From NCBI GenBank assembly GCA_019753375.1, contig JAIELC010000124.1, positions 1-35,983 on the forward strand: a stretch of DNA of 35,983 bases. Direction: 5' to 3'. The notes under the pieces are model-generated. The model was not told the DNA's origin. It made no database searches and was given only the letters and a program-made list of their open reading frames with translations. Source of the stretch: Sphingomonas sp. GTDB taxonomy: Bacteria > Pseudomonadota > Alphaproteobacteria > Sphingomonadales > Sphingomonadaceae. A program made the position numbers and the translations under genes. The first letter of the stretch is position 1; every line of letters begins with the position of its first letter. Below are positions 24,632 through 35,983 of this stretch, one piece after another.

Positions 24632-27082
24632 TCATCGACGCGCGCGCAGGGTAAAGCCGATGATCCGGGGCTCGCTCGGCGTGCCCAGGATCAAGCCGGA
24701 ATTGCCCGCCTGAATCGTCAGATTCTGGATGTAATTGGCCCCGAACAGGTTGCGCGCAAAGATGGCGACTTCCCAGCCATGGATCGATCGGATGCCAATG
24801 CTCGCATTGGTCAGCGAATAGGCGTTGATATAGGTGAAGCGCGACAGCGACGGATCGCCCGAATAGCCGCTGCGCCAGATGGTGTCGGCGTGCAGCGCTA
24901 GGCTGAACCTGCCCCCTGTGCCGGGTATTGCAGGGTAGTAATCGACAATCAGCGATTCCGACCATTTCGGCAGGCTGGCGAGCGATCGCCCGGTCAGGTT
25001 GCAAGCGGTCGTGCCGCTGGTTTGCAGTTCTAGCGGGCAGGGACCAGCAGGGTAGCGACTATAGACGCCGTCGGCATAGGCGATCGCCCCCCGCAGCGTG
25101 AAGTTACTGGCGATCAGTGCGGTTGCGTCGGCTTCGAAGCCAGCAACGGTCACCTGGGGAATGTTCGACAGATAGCCGCGCAGCGCGACCGTCTGGCTGC
25201 TGTCGACGATCGTCGCCTGAAAGTCGCGCACCTTGGTGTAATAGCCTGCCAGATCGAGCGACAGCCGCCGGTTGAACAGCCGCGATTTAAGGCCCCCCTC
25301 CCAGGTCTGGTTGACTTCGGGCCGGATAACGGCGGTAGCAAGGACGGGCCGGTTCTGCGCATCGAGCGGCAGTCCCGACACATTGATTCCGCCGGATTTG
25401 AAGCCGCGCGCATAGCTGGCATAGCCGAACACGCCGTCGGAGAACTGATAGGACAGGTTGGCGCGGCCCGACAGATTATCCTCGATATTGTCCGCTACGT
25501 AGTTCTGACCGCGCAAGACCGATAGCTGGGCATTGCGCAGCGCCGTGTTGCTGGTCTGCAGCCCGCCAAAGGTGAAGGTGTCGTAGCGCGCGTTCTTGAC
25601 CTCATAGGTATAGCGCAGACCCCCGGTTGCGGTCAGGCGCGGGGTGATCTTCCAGTTGGCCTCGCCGAATACGGCATAGCTGTCGGCGCTGAAGCGTGTG
25701 CTGCCGTCGGTGCCATAGCCATCGAGCAGGTTGGACGGCACTGGTGTGTTCGACGCGCCCGTGGTCGGCCCGATCAGCCAATAGGCCGCGGCCGGGCCAT
25801 AAATGCTAATCGGTCGGCCGGTGATTGTCTGCGTGTAAAAATAAAGCCCCGCCACATAGCTGAACCGCCGCTCGCCATTGGAGGCGATGCGCAACTCCTG
25901 GCTATACTGGTCCTGACGTGAAGGAATGTGCTGGGTCAATTGGATCGGCAACCCGGTATAGTCGCGGTCATTATCAGCGTCCCAGTTCCAGAACCGCCAC
26001 GCGCTGACCGAGGTCAGCGTTGCGCCGCCCAGATTCCAGTCGCCGATCACCGATACGCCACCTTCATTGGTGTCGACGCCCAGCGCGGCATCGATATCGG
26101 TCACGCGGTCATAGGGATTGGTGCTGGCAGGCGCATAGGGGCCGCCCGGCGCATTGGCGGCCAGAAAGGGATATTGGCGCGTTGCCGGGCGCAGGCTTTG
26201 GCCGACGCGCACATAGACCTGTGTACAACATTCGCTTTTGAAGCGCGTGAAGTCTGCGCTCACGCGCACCGACAACGCATCGCTGGGTTTCCACAACAAC
26301 TGGCCCCGCACGGCCTGATTGCCCAGATCATTTTGCGCGCGGCCCAGCCGGACATTGTCGATGATGCCATCGCGTCGGGTAATCAGCCCCGACAGGCGAA
26401 AGGCGAGCGTATCGCTGACCGGCCCCGACACCCATCCCTTGGCCTGGACATAATTATAGCCGCCATAGGAAAATTCCGCGAAGGCTTCGGTCTTGAAGCT
26501 CGGCTGCCTTGTGGTGATGTTGATCGCGCCCGCGGTCGTGTTCTTGCCGAACAGCGTGCCCTGGGGGCCGCGCAATATCTCTACCCGCTCGATATCGGCG
26601 AAGTCGAAGGCAGCCGTGGCAGGGCGGCCATGATAGACTTGGTCGATATAAAAGCCGACGCCCGTTTCGAGTCCGTCATTGGCCTGGCTCACCGCGACGA
26701 CGCTGCTGCCCAGACCCCGGATCGTGAAGGCGGTGTTGCGCGGATTGGCGGAGCTGTAGTTCAGGCTTGGCACCAGCACGCTCAGTTGCTGGGTGTTGAC
26801 GGTATAGGACCGGTCGATCAGATCGCCCCCGACAGCCGATAGCGCGGCGGGAACGCGGGCAGCATCTTCCTCGCGGCGGCGGGCCGTTACAATGACGTCG
26901 GGCAGCTGATCGTTGGCGGTGTCGCCAGCCGTGTTGTTGACGGTGTCGTCGGTGGTGTCGTCGGGGGTTGGCGATGACTCCGCTGGCGTGACCATCGGCG
27001 CATTGGCATGCTTCGCCCATGCGGCGCCGGGCATGGCCGTTGTCGCCAGCAACAGCACCGCCATGCACTTGCGATCAATCAT
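24632..27082 (-). CDS. TonB-dependent receptor, divergent from modABC
   Basis: TonB-dependent outer-membrane receptor of 816 residues. Signal peptide about 1-23 (MIDRKCMAVLLLATTAMPGA), an acidic Thr/Asp linker, then a TonB-box-like segment 'LPDVIVTARRREEDAARVPA' and the plug with 'FTIRGLG' and 'LRGPQGTLFGKNTTAGAINI'. The remaining 600 residues are a 22-strand barrel pattern. It starts at the ATG at 27082; the frame is open for another 1.4 kb upstream, but that part overlaps modA and is not protein-like. It ends 'GFTLRARR', not with the usual aromatic residue. It is divergent from modA across 240 bases, so a shared control region and a role in molybdate or a related compound uptake is possible, by inference. 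By sequence it groups with siderophore/sugar-type receptors. Confidence 0.88.
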   Translation of the reverse strand: MIDRKCMAVLLLATTAMPGAAWAKHANAPMVTPAESSPTPDDTTDDTVNNTAGDTANDQLPDVIVTARRREEDAARVPAALSAVGGDLIDRSYTVNTQQLSVLVPSLNYSSANPRNTAFTIRGLGSSVVAVSQANDGLETGVGFYIDQVYHGRPATAAFDFADIERVEILRGPQGTLFGKNTTAGAINITTRQPSFKTEAFAEFSYGGYNYVQAKGWVSGPVSDTLAFRLSGLITRRDGIIDNVRLGRAQNDLGNQAVRGQLLWKPSDALSVRVSADFTRFKSECCTQVYVRVGQSLRPATRQYPFLAANAPGGPYAPASTNPYDRVTDIDAALGVDTNEGGVSVIGDWNLGGATLTSVSAWRFWNWDADNDRDYTGLPIQLTQHIPSRQDQYSQELRIASNGERRFSYVAGLYFYTQTITGRPISIYGPAAAYWLIGPTTGASNTPVPSNLLDGYGTDGSTRFSADSYAVFGEANWKITPRLTATGGLRYTYEVKNARYDTFTFGGLQTSNTALRNAQLSVLRGQNYVADNIEDNLSGRANLSYQFSDGVFGYASYARGFKSGGINVSGLPLDAQNRPVLATAVIRPEVNQTWEGGLKSRLFNRRLSLDLAGYYTKVRDFQATIVDSSQTVALRGYLSNIPQVTVAGFEADATALIASNFTLRGAIAYADGVYSRYPAGPCPLELQTSGTTACNLTGRSLASLPKWSESLIVDYYPAIPGTGGRFSLALHADTIWRSGYSGDPSLSRFTYINAYSLTNASIGIRSIHGWEVAIFARNLFGANYIQNLTIQAGNSGLILGTPSEPRIIGFTLRARR

Positions 27083-27271
27083 AACCCCTGATGCTCCCCG
27101 ATTGCCACTGAACGACTCGATATATTCGGACGTATACAGTGTGACGCGTGGCCTGACACCGTCCCGGAAAAGGCGGCTGGTGCGCGTCCGGATCATTAGG
27201 GTGCGGATTGCAGCTGCGGAGACGGGCCGCGCCTCCCCCCGCATCGACAGGCATCTGGCGTTTTGCCCGTG

Positions 27272-27292
27272 GGCTATATACACACGGCTATA
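27272..27292 (+). promoter_or_regulatory. Direct repeat in the modA promoter region, possible operator
   Basis: GGCTATA occurs at 27272-27278 and again at 27286-27292, 14 bases apart, 31-51 bases before the modA start. The second copy runs into TATAGT (27289-27294), a possible -10 box. Such AT-rich repeats suit a molybdate-responsive regulator site, but this is not a proper ModE palindrome. Position is the main evidence. Confidence 0.3.
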
Positions 27293-27322
27293 GTTTGCAT
27301 TGCCAGGAAGATAGGACGACGG

Positions 27323-28096
27323 ATGATAGGATTGCTGGTCCGGTGGATGATGGGACTTGGTGCGTTTGCCTGGGCGGTCAGCGCCGTGGCGACACCGCCC
27401 GCCGAGGCGCCTTTGGTGCTCGCAGCTGCCAGCCTGCAGGAATCGATGACGGCTGCGGCTGACGCCTGGGCCGCAAAGGGCCATCCCAAGCCGGTGATTT
27501 CCTTTGCGGCGTCGTCGGCGCTTGCCCGGCAAGTAGCTGCTGGGGCCAGTGCCGACCTGTTTGTGTCTGCTGACGAGCCGTGGATGGATGATCTCGCCAA
27601 GCGCGGGCTGATCGTGCCGGCGACCCGTGTGTCGTTTCTGGGCAATGCGCTGGTGATCGTGGCGCCGACGACAAGCACCGCGCGCGCCGATGTTCGCAAT
27701 CCCAAAAAGCTGGCGGCTTTGCTGGGCAGGGGCGTCGTGGCCATGGCCGATGTCGATACCGTGCCGGCCGGTAAATATGGCAAGGCGGCGCTGACGGCGA
27801 TCGGCGTCTGGGATCAGGTTGCGCCGCATGTCGTGCGCGCCGAAAATGTGCGCGCTGCGCTGGCATTGGTCGAACGCGGGGCAGCGCCGTTCGGGATCGT
27901 CTACGCAACCGATGCGCGCGCGTCCAAATCGGTCCGGGTAATCGGCGTTTTTCCGGCCAACACCCATCCACCGATCACCTATCCGATCGCGCGATTGAAA
28001 GCGTCGACCAACCCGCAGGGCGAAGCTTTTCGCCGCTTTCTGATCTCGGGCACGGGTAAGGCTATTTTCGCGCGCTATGGTTTCAGCGTACGATAG
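27323..28096 (+). CDS. modA: Molybdate ABC transporter, periplasmic binding protein
   Basis: ModA of 257 residues. Signal peptide about 1-23 ('LGAFAWAVSAVA'), then 'LVLAAASLQESMTAAADAWA', the standard ModA N-terminus with its ligand serine, 'FAASSALARQVAAGASADLF' carrying the second ligand serine, and 'VAMADVDTVPAGKYGKAAL' with the conserved 'VPAGxYG'. The C-terminus has 'AYGFSV'-like 'ARYGFSVR'. It captures molybdate or tungstate in the periplasm for ModBC. The ATG at 27323 follows AGGA by six bases. modB starts 4 bases after its stop. Confidence 0.95.
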   Translation: MIGLLVRWMMGLGAFAWAVSAVATPPAEAPLVLAAASLQESMTAAADAWAAKGHPKPVISFAASSALARQVAAGASADLFVSADEPWMDDLAKRGLIVPATRVSFLGNALVIVAPTTSTARADVRNPKKLAALLGRGVVAMADVDTVPAGKYGKAALTAIGVWDQVAPHVVRAENVRAALALVERGAAPFGIVYATDARASKSVRVIGVFPANTHPPITYPIARLKASTNPQGEAFRRFLISGTGKAIFARYGFSVR

Positions 28097-28100
28097 GGGC

Positions 28101-28790
28101 ATGCTGAGCCCCGCCGACTGGCAGATTATTGGCCTGACCCTGCAGGTTGGCGGCGTGGCGATGGCGGCGACCCTGCCGATTGCCTTTGCGGTGGCCTGGT
28201 TGCTCGCGCGGGTCGCGTTTCCGGGCAAGGTGCTGGTCGACGCGGTGGTGCATTTGCCGCTGGTTCTGCCGCCGGTCGTGACGGGGTGGCTGCTGCTGAT
28301 CCTGTTTGCGCCTTCGGGTCCGGCCGGGCGCTGGTTGATGGCGTGCTTTGGCGCCAGCGTCTTGTTCAAATGGAGCGGTGCGGCGATCGCCAGCGGGGTC
28401 ATGGCATTCCCGCTGATGGTGCGGGCGATGCGCCTGTCGATCGAGGCGGTTGACCGACGGCTGGAAAGCGCGGCGCGGACATTGGGGGCATCACGCTGGC
28501 GGGTATTCCGCACGATCACGCTGCCGCTCAGCCTGCCGGGGGTGCTGGCCGGGCTGGTGCTGGGCTTTGCGCGGTCGATCGGCGAATTTGGCGCGACGAT
28601 TACCTTTGTGTCGAATGTGCCGGGGCAGACCCAGACGCTGCCGCTCGCAATCTATAGCGCGCTGCAATTGCCCGATGGCGATGCGGCGGTGGTGCGGCTG
28701 GCGCTGGTTGCCGTCGCGCTGTCGCTGGGCGCGCTGATCGCCTCGGAAGCACTGGCGCGGCGCGCGGGCAGGGGGCTGCATGTCCTTTGA
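28101..28790 (+). CDS. modB: Molybdate ABC transporter, permease
   Basis: Inner-membrane permease of 229 residues with about five to six helices. It contains 'HLPLVLPPVVTGWLLLILFA' (about 52-71) and the cytoplasmic EAA loop 'ESAARTLGASRWRVFRTITL' (about 122-141) that contacts the ATPase, followed by 'PLSLPGVLAGLVLGFARSIG' and 'FGATITFVSNVPGQTQTLPL', all signatures of ModB. The start at 28101 follows AGGGG directly after the modA stop. Its 3' end overlaps modC by 11 bases, so the three genes form one operon. Confidence 0.95.
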   Translation: MLSPADWQIIGLTLQVGGVAMAATLPIAFAVAWLLARVAFPGKVLVDAVVHLPLVLPPVVTGWLLLILFAPSGPAGRWLMACFGASVLFKWSGAAIASGVMAFPLMVRAMRLSIEAVDRRLESAARTLGASRWRVFRTITLPLSLPGVLAGLVLGFARSIGEFGATITFVSNVPGQTQTLPLAIYSALQLPDGDAAVVRLALVAVALSLGALIASEALARRAGRGLHVL

Positions 28791-29391
28791 TATCGACGTC
28801 ACCGGGCGCGTCGGTGATACCGATATCGCGGTCCAGATTGCCGCGGGCGACGGGCTGACGGTGCTGTTCGGCCCATCGGGCGTCGGCAAAACCAGCGTGC
28901 TCAATATGGTCGCGGGGTTGTTGCGGCCGACGGCGGGGCGCATCCGGGTGGGCGGCGAGACGCTGTTTGACGCCGCTACCGGGCTGGAGCTTGCGCCCGA
29001 AGCGCGGCGGGCGGGGTATGTTTTCCAGGAACCCCGGCTGTTTCCCCACCTGCGGGTGCGCGCCAACCTGACCTATGGCGCCGGTCGCGGCGAAAATGCG
29101 CTGGGTTTTGACGAGACGATTGGCTTTCTCGACATTGCGCATCTGCTTGATCGCTGGCCGCGCAGCCTGTCGGGCGGCGAAGCGCGGCGCATAGCAATTG
29201 GCCGGGCATTATTGTCGGCGCCGCGCTTTTTGCTGCTCGATGAGCCATTGTCATCGCTCGACCGCGCCCGGCGCGAAGAGATTATGCGCGCCATCGAACA
29301 TATTCGCGATGTGCTGAAACTGCCCATCCTGATGGTCACCCACGATGCCGAAGAAGCCGATCGGCTCGCAACACGCATCGTACGGATGTAA
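28780..29391 (+). CDS. modC: Molybdate ABC transporter, ATP-binding protein (short form)
   Basis: ABC ATPase of 203 residues that powers molybdate import. Walker A 'FGPSGVGKTS' (30-39), Q-loop 'VFQEPRLFPHL' (81-91, Gln83), signature 'LSGGEARRIAIGRALL' (130-145), Walker B 'LLLDEPLSSLD' (151-161) and the H-loop 'VTHDAEEADR' (His188). It is about 150 residues shorter than ModC of E. coli because it stops after the ATPase core and lacks the C-terminal Mop/TOBE domain that binds molybdate and regulates transport. No downstream frame restores it. The ATG overlaps the end of modB. Confidence 0.92.
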   Translation: MSFDIDVTGRVGDTDIAVQIAAGDGLTVLFGPSGVGKTSVLNMVAGLLRPTAGRIRVGGETLFDAATGLELAPEARRAGYVFQEPRLFPHLRVRANLTYGAGRGENALGFDETIGFLDIAHLLDRWPRSLSGGEARRIAIGRALLSAPRFLLLDEPLSSLDRARREEIMRAIEHIRDVLKLPILMVTHDAEEADRLATRIVRM

Positions 29392-29426
29392 AAAAAAGGG
29401 GGCAGTGGCATTGCACCACCGCCCCC
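29390..29426 (-). terminator. Intrinsic terminator of the second TonB receptor
   Basis: GGGGGC (29398-29403) pairs with GCCCCC (29421-29426) and, past one mismatch, GTGG with CCAC; the loop is 7 bases. On the minus strand the stem is followed by eight T (29397 to 29390), the correct order for the receptor gene ending at 29451. The T run overlaps the modC stop. For modC, on the plus strand, the same stem has no T run after it. Confidence 0.85.
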
Positions 29427-29450
29427 GAATTTAGCCCCGATAAAAGCCCG

Positions 29451-31760
29451 TCAGAACACGACGCGGATCGATCCGCCAACGATCCGCGGGTCGTTGATGA
29501 AGCCGGTCAGGTTGTTGAAGTCGATCGCGCTGATCGACCGGATCTGGTTGGTCACGTTGCGGGTAAATACCGACAATTCCATGTTGCTGGCGGTTTTATA
29601 GCCCAGCTTCAACCCGCCTTCGAGCAGCGGACGGCCACGGAATTCAAGCGCTTCGTACAGGAAATAGTTGATGCTGCTGCGATACGCCCAGTCGGTGTAG
29701 AAGAACAGTTCGCCACTGCCAATTGGCACGCTGTACCGGGCGGTCGCGTTCGCAACGAAGCGCGGCGCCTGGGGCAGATCATTGCCGTCGATGCTGATGA
29801 AATTCCCGAACTGGCCGGGGATCGTGAAGGTCGGCCGGGTCGTTGTGCAGAGCGAGCCGCACGAGCCAACCGCGATCGTGCTGTCACGGATTTCGGTGAA
29901 GTTGTAGCTACCCGATGCCGTCAGGACCAGTTGCGGTACAGGACGCGCCTCCAGTTCGAGTTCGGCACCATAGCCCACGGCATGATCGGCATTGAACAAC
30001 CGCGCCGAATTGGCGCCGCCGCCTACCGCGGTCAGTTGCAGGTCATCGGTGCGGTACCAATAGCCATCCAATGCAAAGCGCAACGTCTTATCGGCATTGG
30101 TACCCTTGATCCCGGCTTCTGCCGACAGCGTGGTCTGCTTGCGCGCGGCAGTGGGCAGTGATCCAAATGTCACCCGGTCCTGAATCGCCGGGCCCTGATA
30201 GCCGGTTGCGACCCGCGAGTAGATATTGACCAACGGGCTGACGGCGTAGGTGGCGCTGACGTCCCAGGTGAACTCACCCGCACTTGCCCGGGTGCGGAAG
30301 TTCAGGCTGGGCCCGAAGAAATTCGGGGAAAAGCCCGATACCCGGTCATCGCGGCGATCATGCGAATACCGGCCGCCGGCGCGCAGCGTCAGATCGTCGA
30401 TCGGCTTGTATTCCACCGAGGCAAAGATGCCGTAATTCTCATTGGTATTGGCGTGCGCGATATCCTGGTTCAGGTCGGTTGCCCGGTTGCCAGTCGTTGG
30501 GAAATTATAGGCGAATTCGTTGTAATTCAGCTTCTGCAGGAAGTAATAGGCACCCCCCTGCAGCCGGATCCCGTTAAACTCGTCGCTGGCGAAGCGCAGT
30601 TCCTGGCTGAATTCGACCGGGCGGCTGCGACCCCCGGTGTTGACCGGGAACAGCGCATTGTTCAGGCCCAGCGCGGGGAAGGTGTAGTTATTGCCCCCGT
30701 CAATATCGCCCGTGCTTTCCACCGCCGCCCGCTCATAGGCCGTGATCGAATAGAGCGTGCCGATCCCATCGAAATGGTAATCGAGCTTCAGATTGACGCC
30801 CCATTGCGACAATGACTGGCTGGTATAGCCGTCCAGTGCGACACGGTCAGGCCGGAAGCCGGCCGAGAAATTGTTGCTGCCTTGCTGGAAGAGCCCCGCG
30901 CGGAACACGCGCGGCGTGCCGTCCAGCCCGCGGCCATGAACATTGAACAGCGCATTAAAGTCGCCGTCCGTATAGCCAAGCTGGAAGCGGCCAGCATAAT
31001 CGGTATAGCCTTCCAACTTCGGCGTCGCCGATGCTGCTCTCGATGTGTTGGTTATCCAATTGTCGCGGTGCTGCAAAATACCCGAGGCACGGAAGCTGAA
31101 CCCGCCACCCAGTGGTCCACCAACAGCAGCCTCGGCATTGACGGTATTATAGGTGGCGTAGGACACGCTGCCATAGCCGCCAAAGGTGTCGCTGGGTCTG
31201 GCTGAGTCGATCTTGATCACACCCGCTGGGGTATTGCGGCCGAACAACGTGCCTTGTGGGCCGCGCAAAACCTGAACATTCTGCAGATCGAAGACGGGGA
31301 ACGACTTCAGCAGCGAGTTTTCCAGCGCGACATCGTCATAGACGACCGACACTGGCTGCGCGGCGTTAATGTCGAAATCGGTGTTACCCAGACCGCGAAT
31401 GTAGAAACGCGGAAAGGTGCGACCGAAGGACGATTCGATCTGCAACGACGGCGTGCGCGATGACAGGAAGCGAATGTCGAGACCGCTCGAATTGAGCACG
31501 TCGAGCTTTTCGCCACCAATGGCGGTTACCGAAATGGGGACGTTTTTGGACGATTCCGACCGGCGGGTCGCGGTCACGGTAATGTCCTTCAGGCCGGTAT
31601 CGTCCGCCGTTCCAGCGTCCGACTGCTCCTCGGCCGCAACAGGGGCCGGGGCTGGCGCATCGGCGGCATTTGCGGCTGTGCTGGCGAAGGCAAGGGCGGC
31701 GACCGAAGCGCCGATCAACAAGCGATGAGCGACACTCTCACCGGAACCGAAAAATCGCAT
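29451..31760 (-). CDS. TonB-dependent receptor, convergent with modC
   Basis: TonB-dependent receptor of 769 residues. Signal peptide about 1-33 (ends 'STAANAAD'), an Ala/Pro linker, then 'LKDITVTATRRSESSKNVPI' as TonB-box/plug start, 'FYIRGLGNTDFDINAAQPVS' and 'LRGPQGTLFGRNTPAGVIKI'. The barrel covers the rest and ends in 'SIRVVF' with terminal Phe, as expected for outer-membrane insertion. The ATG at 31760 was chosen because GGGGGA lies seven bases upstream; the longer frame to 31793 lacks this. The plug belongs to the large sphingomonad family of receptors of unknown ligand, often for plant or aromatic compounds and iron complexes. It has a clear terminator. Confidence 0.9.
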   Translation of the reverse strand: MRFFGSGESVAHRLLIGASVAALAFASTAANAADAPAPAPVAAEEQSDAGTADDTGLKDITVTATRRSESSKNVPISVTAIGGEKLDVLNSSGLDIRFLSSRTPSLQIESSFGRTFPRFYIRGLGNTDFDINAAQPVSVVYDDVALENSLLKSFPVFDLQNVQVLRGPQGTLFGRNTPAGVIKIDSARPSDTFGGYGSVSYATYNTVNAEAAVGGPLGGGFSFRASGILQHRDNWITNTSRAASATPKLEGYTDYAGRFQLGYTDGDFNALFNVHGRGLDGTPRVFRAGLFQQGSNNFSAGFRPDRVALDGYTSQSLSQWGVNLKLDYHFDGIGTLYSITAYERAAVESTGDIDGGNNYTFPALGLNNALFPVNTGGRSRPVEFSQELRFASDEFNGIRLQGGAYYFLQKLNYNEFAYNFPTTGNRATDLNQDIAHANTNENYGIFASVEYKPIDDLTLRAGGRYSHDRRDDRVSGFSPNFFGPSLNFRTRASAGEFTWDVSATYAVSPLVNIYSRVATGYQGPAIQDRVTFGSLPTAARKQTTLSAEAGIKGTNADKTLRFALDGYWYRTDDLQLTAVGGGANSARLFNADHAVGYGAELELEARPVPQLVLTASGSYNFTEIRDSTIAVGSCGSLCTTTRPTFTIPGQFGNFISIDGNDLPQAPRFVANATARYSVPIGSGELFFYTDWAYRSSINYFLYEALEFRGRPLLEGGLKLGYKTASNMELSVFTRNVTNQIRSISAIDFNNLTGFINDPRIVGGSIRVVF

Positions 31761-31959
31761 AGAAAAATCCCCCAGGGTCAAAAACTTTGGCACCTCTCCT
31801 GCGCCGATTCCGCGTTTTCCGGAACTAGGCGAGGATTGTAATCAAGCCGTCACGATTCTGAAAGGTCCGGCGCGCGCTCCAGGCCGACTCGGCCCGGGCA
31901 ATGTGGCTTTGGTGCAACGGTTTGTGACAGATTGCGAGCACAGCCGACGCGCTGGCCAT

Positions 31960-31993
31960 AAAAAAGCCGCCGCCCGGTATCCCGGACAGCGGC
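31960..31993 (-). terminator. Intrinsic terminator of rpoC
   Basis: GCCGC (31966-31970) pairs with GCGGC (31989-31993) and the inner CCGG (31974-31977) with CCGG (31982-31985), around a short loop. On the minus strand the stem is followed by six T (31965 to 31960). It starts 41 bases after the rpoC stop, so it ends the rpoBC operon transcript. Confidence 0.8.
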
Positions 31994-32034
31994 CTCAATA
32001 TCGTGGCGGGCATCAGCCCCGCGCGATGCGGTGA

Positions 32035-35983
<3,949 letters not shown>

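Noticed and set aside
27083..27322. Canonical ModE palindrome upstream of modA
   Set aside because: I found AT-rich half-sites and a direct repeat but no symmetric pair resembling the known ModE box.
27083..28519. A 480-codon N-terminal extension of the first TonB receptor (total 1295 codons)
   Set aside because: It lies antisense to modA and modB, is rich in Arg/Pro/His without domain pattern, and a proper signal peptide starts at 27082.

Overview
The window looks like a chromosomal segment of a GC-rich alphaproteobacterium, most likely a sphingomonad (order Sphingomonadales). This rests on the RpoC, LepA, GlmS and GlmU sequences, two large TonB-dependent receptors in one 36-kb stretch, a phasin, and an HPr-kinase-related 'HPr-rel-A' cluster of the kind seen in sphingomonads. 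The taxonomic call is inference from protein character, not from a database search. No insertion sequence, phage, integrase or CRISPR array was found.

Left part (1-5.2 kb): the start of a PhoR-like sensor histidine kinase runs off the left edge on the minus strand. Divergent from it is a tightly packed plus-strand cluster: a small twin-arginine-signal protein, a PqqD-like chaperone, an HprK-related kinase and a PF14907-type nucleotidyltransferase. It resembles the tailoring part of a peptide-modification (RiPP-like) pathway without its usual cyclase, and is the best candidate here for a poorly described system. An adrenodoxin-reductase-type ferredoxin-NADP reductase follows.

Middle left (5.2-12 kb): tRNA-Pro(CGG), with a candidate promoter and a good terminator, is followed by an orphan gene of unknown function. 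Next come three minus-strand genes: a small secreted Asp/His-rich protein, a cytochrome b561-like protein and a membrane-anchored LuxR-type regulator. Two tandem PAP2-family membrane phosphatases overlap by ATGA, and an aldo/keto reductase follows.

Centre (12-23.2 kb): glmU-glmS (UDP-GlcNAc synthesis) are on the minus strand. Divergent from glmU is a plus-strand operon of gph-like HAD phosphatase, pnuC and a nadR-type kinase (nicotinamide riboside uptake and phosphorylation). Then come a CsgG-like protein fused to an SH3-type domain, two alpha/beta hydrolases, a VOC-family protein, lepA and a phasin.

Right part (23.2-36 kb): an alginate-export-type outer-membrane porin, then modABC (molybdate ABC importer) lying between two TonB-dependent receptors, one divergent from modA and one convergent with modC. 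The window ends inside rpoC on the minus strand. Clear intrinsic terminators follow tRNA-Pro, the second TonB receptor and rpoC.
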